A stretch of 6,139 nt of DNA, taken from contig CAJODU010000097.1 in assembly GCA_905233325.1 (NCBI GenBank), forward strand, positions 1 to 6,139, in the 5' to 3' direction. The stretch's first letter is position 1. The number at the start of each line of letters is the position of its first letter. Of the stretch, positions 1 to 5,504 are shown one piece after another. The stretch is from an uncultured Selenomonadaceae bacterium. Lineage in GTDB: Bacteria; Bacillota; Negativicutes; Selenomonadales; Selenomonadaceae. The position numbers and the translations under genes were made by a program. A model generated the notes under the pieces. That model was given only the letters and a program-made list of their open reading frames with translations. It made no database searches and had not been told where the DNA came from.

Positions 1-21
1 CACAGCCTTTGCTACAAGCAG

Positions 22-99
22 CTAGGTTTTAGGTCTTACACGTTCTCCACAAGCGTAACTTCCCGTGTGTCCCACGGTAGATGAAATACAAATCATATT
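22..99 (-). pseudogene. decayed C-terminal tail of a TnpB-like (IS200/IS605) protein
   Basis: Read on the minus strand, the frame ending at the TAG at 24-22 encodes TVGHTGSYACGERVRPKT at its end. The pattern 'TVG.T..YACGE.VRP' is the characteristic C-terminus of many Firmicutes TnpB proteins (RNA-guided nucleases of IS200/IS605-type elements), where it follows the last zinc-ribbon and RuvC motif. Only about 25 codons can be aligned by eye. Upstream the frame becomes AT-rich and meets a TAA at 132-130, so the catalytic domain is absent and this cannot be a working gene. Beyond the TAG the same frame stays open to the window edge (LLVAKAV), so the TAG may be a nonsense mutation in a tail that once ran longer. 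I recognised the motif from memory; the match is short, and a chance or unrelated tail remains possible. Confidence 0.5.
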
Positions 100-117
100 T
101 ATTGTACATTTGAATTT
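84..117. repeat. imperfect inverted repeat in the leader of the methyltransferase gene
   Basis: AAATACAAAT at 84-93 is the reverse complement of ATTTGAATTT at 108-117 except for one mismatched pair (A88/A113), with a 14-nt AT-rich spacer. It lies 45 nt upstream of the methyltransferase start codon, between the TnpB-like remnant and the operon. It could be an operator, a weak RNA hairpin or a remnant of a transposon end. In AT-rich DNA it could also be chance. No convincing paired -35/-10 promoter can be placed here; TTGTAC (102-107) and TAAAAT (137-142) are the best separate matches but are wrongly spaced. Confidence 0.3.
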
Positions 118-146
118 AGAAATTGTCAATTATTGCTAAAATGCTG

Positions 147-152
147 AAAGGA
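147..152 (+). promoter_or_regulatory. ribosome binding site of the methyltransferase gene
   Basis: AAAGGA ends 9 nt before the ATG at 162. It decides the start: the open frame extends upstream to a TTG at 123, but that codon has no purine-rich site before it and would put 13 extra residues in front of a normal signal peptide. Confidence 0.75.
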
Positions 153-161
153 TGTGTATTT

Positions 162-1139
162 ATGCCGATTGTCAAAAAATTTATCGCTGCTGTCCTTATG
201 CCCTTTCTCGTGGCAGGATTGCTCTTTAACTTTACATCTATAACCTCAGCAGCCAAGCCGGAGCCTTCTTCTTCGGTTGTCTATACCGCACCGATTACCT
301 TGTACTGGCTGGCTAAGGCGGGGGTTCCTGAAGCCGTCGAATATGCGAAATATATCAACGCTGAAAGCATCATAAAACCTGATAATATTGCACATTTTGA
401 GCGTGTCGAAAGAATCAACAAAATCTATCAAGAAATAAGATACGCCTCTCTCAATGACTTCATTGAATCCGAAAAATACACCAATGTTATGGATTTAGGT
501 TGCGGTGTTTCGCCACGTTTCATGTATCTTGCTCCAAAGGGTATAAATTACGTCGGCACGGATCTTCAAGATGTTGTCAATGTACTCAATATCTACGCTC
601 CCAACTTCATCAAAGACGACACGAAAAAGTATGTCGATTTCAAAGTGGCTGATGCCTCCAATTACAAGGAGATGATGTCAGCTGCAAAAGGATTTGATGG
701 TAAGATTTGCATTGTTGAGGAAGGCTTGCTGATGTATCTTTCACACGATCAGCAAAAAGCCATGCTGGCAAGCATCCGCGATATTTTGAAGAAAAATGGC
801 GGCTGTTTTGTAACTTCTGACTTTGTAGCCGGAGAGTCCTTCATGTCTACCAACAGAACAATCTATGGTGATGAAGATGCTATAGTTATCGCTAAAGAGA
901 CTCAAAAACTTTACGAAGGGGTTTCAGAGATACTCTTCGATGATACCATGTTCAAAACCACCGAAGAGGCAGTCAAGTTCATTGAGGATCAAGGCTTGAA
1001 GGTTGAAATGCGTCCGCTTTTTCAGAGTACGCCGGATCTTAGAAGTATCCGAGACTTAAATAATCGTGACATTGCAAGCATAAACACAATGCTCCAACAA
1101 AAACTCCTATGGGTTATCACCGTTGATGATAAAAAATAA
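162..1139 (+). CDS. exported LCM-like SAM-dependent methyltransferase
   Basis: This is a 325-residue class I methyltransferase. Residues 111-115 are DLGCG (motif I, which holds the S-adenosylmethionine methionine moiety) followed by VSPR, the form seen in the leucine carboxyl methyltransferase/PPM1 family. D134 in YVGTDLQD is the expected acidic ribose-binding residue at the end of strand 2. EEGLLMYL at 186-193 is the family's 'EGLLMYL' signature, and CFVTSDFV follows on the next strand. The substrate is unknown; relatives methylate small molecules, polyketides or protein carboxylates. The odd part is the N-terminus: MPIVKK, a hydrophobic stretch to about residue 24 and a TSA/A cleavage site near 30-31, which is a textbook Sec signal. 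No downstream start with a ribosome site would give a cytoplasmic version. The next gene begins 15 nt after the stop, so co-transcription is likely. Family assignment is firm, activity and location are not. Confidence 0.85.
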   Translation: MPIVKKFIAAVLMPFLVAGLLFNFTSITSAAKPEPSSSVVYTAPITLYWLAKAGVPEAVEYAKYINAESIIKPDNIAHFERVERINKIYQEIRYASLNDFIESEKYTNVMDLGCGVSPRFMYLAPKGINYVGTDLQDVVNVLNIYAPNFIKDDTKKYVDFKVADASNYKEMMSAAKGFDGKICIVEEGLLMYLSHDQQKAMLASIRDILKKNGGCFVTSDFVAGESFMSTNRTIYGDEDAIVIAKETQKLYEGVSEILFDDTMFKTTEEAVKFIEDQGLKVEMRPLFQSTPDLRSIRDLNNRDIASINTMLQQKLLWVITVDDKK

Positions 1140-1142
1140 TGT

Positions 1143-1150
1143 GGGGGTGG
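1143..1150 (+). promoter_or_regulatory. non-canonical ribosome binding site before the FlgT-N-like gene
   Basis: GGGGGTGG lies 4 nt before the GTG start at 1155. It matches the anti-Shine-Dalgarno complement GGAGGTGA at six of eight positions. A similar GGGTGG with the same 4-nt spacing precedes the permease gene at 5505, which supports its being a real variant used by this genome. Confidence 0.5.
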
Positions 1151-1154
1151 CATT

Positions 1155-1952
1155 GTGAATTTTTTTAAATTCTTCAAAGTGGCGATTGCAGCAGGGTTGA
1201 TTGTTACAGGGACTTTCAACATTGCCGAGGCAAAAGAGGTTACTGTTGATGGTGTCGGTACGGATAGAGACAGTGCTCTCAAGGACGCCCGCCGCAATGC
1301 CGTTGAGCAGGTGATAGGTACTTTTGTGGATTCTCGAACTTTGGTGAGAAATGCTGTCACAGAGATGGATCAAATTTATCTCAAGAGTGCCGGCTTCGTT
1401 GGGAAGGTTGATATTCTCAGCGAAGACAACAGTGGCGGTATGTACAAAGTTCGCGCCAACATCAATGTTGATGAGAGTCCCAATTCTGAACTGCTCAAGC
1501 AAGTGCAGGCTGTAATGGCGTTGAATGATCCAAAAATTGCCGTGAGTGTAGTCAATGGAGATACCGGAGCTCATCAAAAGGCAATAGAATCGGCAATCAT
1601 CGACAAACTTATCAGTATGAACTTCAGCCGCGTTACGGATACCATTGCAGGTGTTGTCCCTAATGCTGAATTTATGGTAATGGCAACTACCCGCACTACT
1701 ACAGGCAGTATAGTAATCCCCGACTTCAAAGGCGGCACTATTGACACCGGTCTTAATGATGGACGCACAGAGCTGTTCTGCAAGATAATTCGCCTGGATA
1801 CCGGCGATATTTTGGAAACATTCACCATTGAGACTACAGGCATGGGTGAAGGCAGCACTGCCGCCGAACGCGACGCATTAAGAAATATGGCAAATCAAGC
1901 AGGTGCCAAGGTTGATGAAAAATTCCGCAAGATTGGTGCCAGGCAACAATAA
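1155..1952 (+). CDS. exported protein with FlgT-N-like and TolB-N-like domains
   Basis: This 265-residue protein starts at GTG. A signal peptide with a hydrophobic core at residues 9-21 ends at AEA/KE (26/27). Residues 27-115 fit the N-terminal domain of the flagellar assembly protein FlgT: 'VDGVGTDRDSALKDARRNAV' opens it, followed by a VDSRTLV strand, 'SAGFVGKVDIL' and a closing 'GGMYKVRANINVD' strand. In Vibrio, FlgT forms the H ring around the flagellar basal body. Residues about 125-265 form an alpha/beta unit (strand PKIAVSVV, helix, strand AEFMVMA, strand pair around 'LDTGDILETF', final amphipathic helix) that resembles the TolB-N/CsgG fold, which is also the fold of FlgT's middle domain. 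No flagellar gene is nearby, so a flagellar role is not supported. Gaps of 15 nt before and 19 nt after suggest one operon. The signal peptide and N-domain similarity are visible; the second domain is inferred from strand and helix order. Confidence 0.75.
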   Translation: MNFFKFFKVAIAAGLIVTGTFNIAEAKEVTVDGVGTDRDSALKDARRNAVEQVIGTFVDSRTLVRNAVTEMDQIYLKSAGFVGKVDILSEDNSGGMYKVRANINVDESPNSELLKQVQAVMALNDPKIAVSVVNGDTGAHQKAIESAIIDKLISMNFSRVTDTIAGVVPNAEFMVMATTRTTTGSIVIPDFKGGTIDTGLNDGRTELFCKIIRLDTGDILETFTIETTGMGEGSTAAERDALRNMANQAGAKVDEKFRKIGARQQ

Positions 1953-1954
1953 CC

Positions 1955-1964
1955 AAGAGGAGGG
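1955..1964 (+). promoter_or_regulatory. strong ribosome binding site of the CsgG-family gene
   Basis: AAGAGGAGGG contains a full AGGAGG (1958-1963) 8 nt before the ATG at 1972. It fixes that start over an upstream in-frame ATG at 1903, which lies inside the preceding gene, has no such site, and would place 23 residues before the signal peptide. Confidence 0.85.
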
Positions 1965-1971
1965 TTTTGAC

Positions 1972-2508
1972 ATGTTGTTTAGAAAGTTTTTCGTTCTTTG
2001 GGGATTGCTGGCATTTCTTCTCTTGCCGCTCAATTTAGCAGAGGCCGCTTTGCCGAGAGTGGCAGTTGTGCCATTCGATAATCAAAGTGCTCGCAAAGGT
2101 ACTTCAGATATGGAAGGAATTATTGAGCAAATTCGTTCAAATGTTGAAGTCGATATTGTTCAAACCGGTAAATTTGATCCATTGACTCGTACTCAACTTA
2201 AACAACTCTTAGATGAAATCAAGCTCGATCAAACTGCTCTCATTGACCCTGCTACTGCCGCGAAATATGGTAAAATGGTAGGTGCTCAGTATCTCGTATT
2301 GGGAACTGTAACAGGTCTTAGCAACAAAGGCGGCGAGATGATAGCTCACTTGTCGCTCAGAATGATTGAAGTTGAGACTGCAAGGATTTATCTGGCAGGA
2401 CGCGGCAGCGGCTCCTCTAAAGGTGATGTAGAGACTGCATTGGAAAAAGCTGCCGATGAGGCTTTAAATGGCAAGCGCGGCATGCTTACTATGATGCGTA
2501 ACAAATAA
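1972..2508 (+). CDS. short exported CsgG/HfaB-family protein
   Basis: This 178-residue protein has a signal peptide (RKFF, then a hydrophobic core to residue 20) cleaved at AEA/AL (25/26). The mature part begins with the CsgG hallmark strand PRVAVVPFDNQS (28-39). The family's 'R..L..LL.E..L' helix follows at 73-85, then a 'DPATAAKYGKMVGAQYLVLGTVTG' region at 92-115, and 'IEVETARIYLAGRGSGSS' near 131-148. Escherichia coli CsgG is a lipoprotein of about 277 residues that forms the curli secretion pore. This protein has no cysteine at all, so it cannot be lipidated, and it is about 100 residues shorter. The two places where CsgG inserts its membrane beta-hairpins are reduced to short turns. I infer a soluble periplasmic protein using the CsgG core for binding or ring formation, closer in style to LpoB, TolB-N or FlgT-M than to a pore. 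Family membership is clear; function is not. Confidence 0.85.
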   Translation: MLFRKFFVLWGLLAFLLLPLNLAEAALPRVAVVPFDNQSARKGTSDMEGIIEQIRSNVEVDIVQTGKFDPLTRTQLKQLLDEIKLDQTALIDPATAAKYGKMVGAQYLVLGTVTGLSNKGGEMIAHLSLRMIEVETARIYLAGRGSGSSKGDVETALEKAADEALNGKRGMLTMMRNK

Positions 2509-2529
2509 TCTTGCTGAGGGGGTAAAATT

Positions 2530-3372
2530 GTGGCATTGATTCGTATTTTAGCTTTGTCCGTAATTTTGACGATCTTTTTTACTTCTTCAGTATTTGCAGC
2601 ACCTTTTGAAAGTAAGACTGAAGGCGCGGGTATATTTGTTGGGGAGGTTGCCTGTTACGGTGAACATGAAATTAAACCCGAATTTTTGGACACTTTTAAA
2701 GATCAGTTGTGGCAGAGTTTGAAGGATTTTGAAAACAAGGGAAAAATGCATACCGTCGGAGATGACAAGTGGCTTGGCAGTGGAAGTGCCTCCTCCGGTT
2801 TTGCCGGTCTCATTCAAGTTGATAATGTACTGAAAGATATTCACAAAGACGCCATTGCTTTTGGTCCTTCATTCCAAAAAGAGGCAGCTAACGTTGAGAT
2901 GATCTACTACGCCGAAAAGGCTTTAGGTGAAGACTACTTCTGGGATGAAGAAAAGTTGGCGGCTCGTAAGCAGATGATCGGCAAGCCCTATCACATAAGC
3001 CCTAAACTCACAGAAGCAGCTAAAACCGTTGGCAGACAATACGGAGCAGATTATTTGTTATTCTGCAACCTTGTTGATGCTGATGTCAAACTCAAAAATT
3101 CAATCTTCAACGCAAAAGTCAGCTCATTGAGTGAAAGACCCAAGCAGATTAGGGTAGAATCCTTCTTTTATCTTATCAACACTAAAACCGGCTTAGTCTA
3201 CGAGGGTTATAACCTCTCTGATAAGACAGGGCAGATTTTGAGCCTTTTGGGACAATATGGAAAAGCCATGACAGCTCAAAATCTTTTGCAGTGTATGTTT
3301 GAAGTTCAATCTAAGCGAATTGTGGAGGATATGTGCAATGCTGGTCAGAAAGTTTTGGGTAAGGGTGCTTGA
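2530..3372 (+). CDS. exported protein with a CsgG/TolB-like core and a helical insertion
   Basis: This 280-residue protein starts at GTG, 7 nt after GAGGGGG (2516-2522). The signal peptide has a hydrophobic core at residues 6-17 and cleaves at VFA/AP (23/24). I recognise no named family. A strand (GAGIFVGEVACY) is followed by a helix (FLDTFKDQLWQSL). Residues about 60-160 are a mostly helical, charged insertion. After it come a helix and strand, 'AAKTVGRQYGADYLLFCNL' (about 163-181), which align by eye with the 'AAKYGKMVGAQYLVLGTV' stretch of the preceding CsgG-family protein. A strand pair with 'LINTKTGLVYEGY' and a terminal amphipathic helix complete the core. It therefore looks like a divergent member of the same fold. 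Its C-terminal 35 nt overlap the next gene. Expression and an envelope location are well supported by context; no function can be given. Confidence 0.8.
   Translation: MALIRILALSVILTIFFTSSVFAAPFESKTEGAGIFVGEVACYGEHEIKPEFLDTFKDQLWQSLKDFENKGKMHTVGDDKWLGSGSASSGFAGLIQVDNVLKDIHKDAIAFGPSFQKEAANVEMIYYAEKALGEDYFWDEEKLAARKQMIGKPYHISPKLTEAAKTVGRQYGADYLLFCNLVDADVKLKNSIFNAKVSSLSERPKQIRVESFFYLINTKTGLVYEGYNLSDKTGQILSLLGQYGKAMTAQNLLQCMFEVQSKRIVEDMCNAGQKVLGKGA
3324..3329 (+). promoter_or_regulatory. ribosome binding site inside the preceding gene
   Basis: GGAGGA ends 8 nt before the ATG at 3338 and lies within the 3' end of the upstream coding region. It fixes this start over the upstream in-frame ATG at 3299, which would add 13 residues before the signal peptide. 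The arrangement suggests translational coupling of the two genes. Confidence 0.75.
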
Positions 3373-4021
3373 TTTAGTTGGCCTGACTTTGGCAATTTGC
3401 CTTTTGGTATCTCCTAAAGTTTCGGCGGCGACAAATTACTATATCGGAATAGTCGGTATAGAAAGCAGAACGAAAACTATCAACTTGGGTGATTACACTA
3501 ATCTTGACGATATGGCTAAACACCCTCTGGCTTATGCTCAAGATGTATTTGAAGATATTTTGACTACTGATTTGCCAACGGTGGGCTTGACGACTGTCGA
3601 CAAGACTGCATATTCTAAGGCAATGCGTACAAATGAGGCAGAGTTCCAGCGAGTACAAGAGCAAATGAGAAAATCCATAGCACAGCTTGATAAGGGAGAT
3701 ACCTCAGAGGCAGTCAAGCTCTTTGATAAAAAGTTAGATTATTTCATATATGGTTACATTGCCAATATGACAATTACTCATAGAGAATCAATAGCAAGTT
3801 CCAATCTCGCTGTCAGAGTAGATTTGACCACTCGAATTGTTGAGGCTTCCAGCGGCAAAGTGGTCTGTGTGGTGACCGGCAAAGGAGAATCAGCCTCACG
3901 CGGCGGCGGAAGTAGAAAGTCCTTCAAATTCGGAGGTGATGAGATCTCAGAGGAATGTTGGCATGAGGCTTTAGAAAAAGCAATTAATCAAATTGTAGAA
4001 AAAATTAAAAAACAAGTTTAA
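3338..4021 (+). CDS. exported protein with a CsgG/TolB-like core
   Basis: This 227-residue protein has a signal peptide (VRKFWVR, hydrophobic core about 10-25, cleavage at VSA/AT near 30/31). The mature chain begins with a strand (NYYIGIVGIES). A helix ahead of the strand LPTVGLTTVD follows, then a long charged amphipathic helical stretch at about 99-131. Next come 'LDYFIYGYI' (133-140, equivalent to the GA.Y.L.G strand of CsgG proteins), 'LTTRIVEASSGKVVCVVTGKGES', a glycine/serine-rich loop (SRGGGSRKS), and a closing helix HEALEKAINQIVEKIKK. This order matches the CsgG-family protein two genes upstream, although overall identity looks low, so I call it a divergent relative. It has no lipobox. 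The 35-nt overlap with the gene before it and the 14-nt gap to the gene after it support co-expression. The function is unknown. Confidence 0.8.
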   Translation: MLVRKFWVRVLDLVGLTLAICLLVSPKVSAATNYYIGIVGIESRTKTINLGDYTNLDDMAKHPLAYAQDVFEDILTTDLPTVGLTTVDKTAYSKAMRTNEAEFQRVQEQMRKSIAQLDKGDTSEAVKLFDKKLDYFIYGYIANMTITHRESIASSNLAVRVDLTTRIVEASSGKVVCVVTGKGESASRGGGSRKSFKFGGDEISEECWHEALEKAINQIVEKIKKQV

Positions 4022-4026
4022 AGGAG
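4021..4026 (+). promoter_or_regulatory. ribosome binding site of the two-module gene
   Basis: AAGGAG ends 9 nt before the GTG at 4036, and its first base is the last base of the preceding stop codon. It supports a GTG start that yields a complete signal peptide. Confidence 0.75.
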
Positions 4027-4035
4027 TCGATTTTT

Positions 4036-5343
4036 GTGAATTGGAAAAAGATTGTTGCCGCTATGTCTTTCGCCGCAATACTGCCATCAACTGCCTTTGC
4101 TCATGGTGAATTGTGGTATGATCCGACTTCTCACCTGCCACAATTTAAAAAAATCGTCGTCTATCCATTCAGAGGCTTGGACGGTGAGTTTAAAAAGAGC
4201 GAAGATGAGAAGAGTGAAGAGTATCTGGCTAACGATTTTTTTGACAAGAGATTCGTTCGCAAGCTGAAAATCAAAACCATTCCACTCGGCAGTTCTTTAA
4301 AGGAAAACAAAGAAATTCGCGTCGACGAAGAGAAATATCAATCCCTCTACCAAAAATTCCCATCAGAAAAAGAAAGAGCAGAGACTGTCTCCTCCGTCAC
4401 AGGAGCAGACGGTTACATCTTAACCGACATAACTCGCGCCGAAATAGAACCCCATACTTCACCGGCTAAAACCGTAACCGTTCAAATGAGGTCTTGGACA
4501 GAGGAAACAGGCGGACCCAACGGCAATCGCACCTACGACGAGAGAAACTGGAATATCTCTCATACAATCCCCGCTCAAGAGCTGGTACTTTACCATATGG
4601 GTGCTAACTACAATATGTACAATAGAACCGGCAAGAAGATAATGACCTACCGTAATTTTGAACACACCTATGGTGAGAGCGGAGCAGTGGTGGCTGTCAC
4701 CAATTTATTCACCGGTAAATCAAAAAAAGCCCTCAAGCCTGACAGATACAAGGTTGAAGTCTTCAAAGACATTGTCAACGAGTTCAGAAAAGACTTCGAA
4801 GACATTCAAGACAATTTCAAAGATAACAAGAAAAAGGAACGTATTGCCAAAACCATAGGATTTAAGGGAATCAATCTGCCAAGCAAAACCGGTGGCGATG
4901 AGTACTCCTTGAAATCTGCCTACTTCTCCATGAAGGATTTAGCCTTCAAATATACCGATGCACAAATTGACTACAATGGCGACGGCAGTGCGAAGTATTT
5001 CGTCCAAGGAACTATTAACAATTACTCATTAGATCGTAAATGGATTGAACCTTATGTTACTCTGTACAATAAACTCGTCAAAGAAGAAAAGAAGGACTGG
5101 ATCGACAGCAAAGGTGTCAAGCATACGATGAAAATCAAGAAATACGAAACAGGAATCACCGATCACCACGGTTACTGGCAATACACAGCAACCGTTAATG
5201 GCACTTTCAACCTTGTTGACAGTAGCGGAAAAGTCCTCGTCTCACATACTGCAAACGAAACAGATGACAAAGAAGCCGATGCTTATCGCCACCTTCTCAA
5301 AGATTTTTACGGAAAAGTTAATAAATATCTGACCGGTAAATGA
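4036..5343 (+). CDS. large exported protein with two putative CsgG/TolB-like modules
   Basis: This 435-residue protein starts at GTG. Its signal peptide (NWKK, core 6-17) cleaves at AFA/HG (22/23). I recognise no named family. The first half opens with 'FKKIVVYPF', like the 'PRVAVVPF' strand of the CsgG-family protein upstream. It contains 'VTGADGYILTDI' (about 121-132), equivalent to the GAQYLVLG strand, and has 'NRTGKKIMTYRNFEHTYGES' in place of the 'tG.v' strand pair. It ends in a long charged helix near 238-272. The second half has 'AKYFVQGTINNYS', a linker rich in lysine and tryptophan, then 'FNLVDSSGKVLVSHTANET' (391-409) and a terminal helix to residue 432. DYNGDG at 312-317 resembles a D.N.DG calcium-binding loop but lacks the usual acidic residue at position 12. 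It is the last gene before the terminator region. The domain reading is an inference from pattern order, not from a database match. Confidence 0.8.
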   Translation: MNWKKIVAAMSFAAILPSTAFAHGELWYDPTSHLPQFKKIVVYPFRGLDGEFKKSEDEKSEEYLANDFFDKRFVRKLKIKTIPLGSSLKENKEIRVDEEKYQSLYQKFPSEKERAETVSSVTGADGYILTDITRAEIEPHTSPAKTVTVQMRSWTEETGGPNGNRTYDERNWNISHTIPAQELVLYHMGANYNMYNRTGKKIMTYRNFEHTYGESGAVVAVTNLFTGKSKKALKPDRYKVEVFKDIVNEFRKDFEDIQDNFKDNKKKERIAKTIGFKGINLPSKTGGDEYSLKSAYFSMKDLAFKYTDAQIDYNGDGSAKYFVQGTINNYSLDRKWIEPYVTLYNKLVKEEKKDWIDSKGVKHTMKIKKYETGITDHHGYWQYTATVNGTFNLVDSSGKVLVSHTANETDDKEADAYRHLLKDFYGKVNKYLTGK

Positions 5344-5351
5344 GCCTCAAT

Positions 5352-5421
5352 CAGAAATACCTCTGGTTCTACTAAATATTTAGCCTAAATGCAAAAACAT
5401 TTAGACCTTTCGATATTTCTG
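5352..5421. repeat. nested inverted repeats downstream of the operon
   Basis: CAGAAATA (5352-5359) is the exact reverse complement of TATTTCTG (5414-5421). Inside this pair lie a perfect 12-bp palindrome CTAAATATTTAG (5372-5383) and a perfect 7-bp hairpin CTAAATG/CATTTAG (5385-5391 and 5398-5404, loop 5392-5397). TTCTAC (5367-5372) can also pair with GTAGAA (5421-5426), which competes with the outer stem and the palindrome. It could be a branched 3'-UTR structure, protein-binding sites or a small mobile repeat. There is no T-run directly after it, so it is not itself an ordinary terminator. Confidence 0.5.
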
Positions 5422-5447
5422 TAGAAGTCCTCTTTGAGAGTATATAT

Positions 5448-5470
5448 CCCCCTTTGGGGCTTATTTTTTT
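5448..5470 (+). terminator. probable weak rho-independent terminator of the operon
   Basis: A C-run (5448-5452) pairs with GGGG (5456-5459) across a 3-4 nt T-rich loop. It is followed by CTTATTTTTTT, giving a 7-base T-run at 5464-5470. The stem is only 4 bp but all GC. A small CTCT/AGAG hairpin (5430-5433 and 5437-5440) sits just upstream. The location, about 105 nt after the last stop of the operon and before a gene of different function, fits a terminator. Confidence 0.45.
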
Positions 5471-5473
5471 GTC

Positions 5474-5489
5474 TATAATCGCTTATAAT
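5474..5489 (+). promoter_or_regulatory. candidate -10 region and operator-like palindrome before the permease gene
   Basis: Two perfect TATAAT boxes occur at 5474-5479 and 5484-5489, and TATAA-TCGC-TTATA (5474-5487) is a perfect inverted repeat. Either TATAAT could be the -10 element for the permease gene, which starts at 5505. No good -35 is present at 16-18 nt: CCTTTG and TTATTT are the best available. The second box leaves almost no leader, so the first is the better choice. Confidence 0.35.
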
Positions 5490-5504
5490 TTTTTGGGTGG
5501 TTCT

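Noticed and set aside
63..77. CCGTG/CACGG 5-bp hairpin as a terminator or small RNA
   Set aside because: The stem is short, no T-run follows on either strand, and it lies within the TnpB-like frame.
1..84. Plus-strand frame open from the edge to TGA at 82-84, a possible tail of an upstream gene
   Set aside because: The 27-residue peptide has no recognisable features, while the opposite strand carries the TnpB-like tail motif.
1022..1858. Three minus-strand open frames (1022-1360, 1107-1577, 1574-1858) opposite the first two genes
   Set aside because: They lie antisense to well-supported genes with signal peptides and ribosome sites, show no recognisable motifs, and overlap one another; they are mirror-frame artefacts.
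1155..1952. Calling this gene flgT
   Set aside because: There is no flagellar neighbour and no third (FlgT-C) domain; only the N-domain resemblance is supported.
1972..2508. Calling this gene curli csgG
   Set aside because: No other curli gene (csgA, B, E, F) is present, the protein is about 100 residues shorter, and it lacks the lipobox and membrane hairpins.
4052..4858. Open frames in other phases within the last operon gene (4052-4267 plus, 4459-4665 minus, 4658-4858 plus)
   Set aside because: The 435-residue frame covers them entirely with coherent protein features; the alternatives have no ribosome site or family resemblance.
5344..5504. Riboswitch (cobalamin, NiCo or similar) upstream of the permease gene
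   Set aside because: The 161-nt gap contains inverted repeats but none of the conserved riboswitch core sequences I could identify, and the repeats lie upstream of the terminator and candidate promoter.
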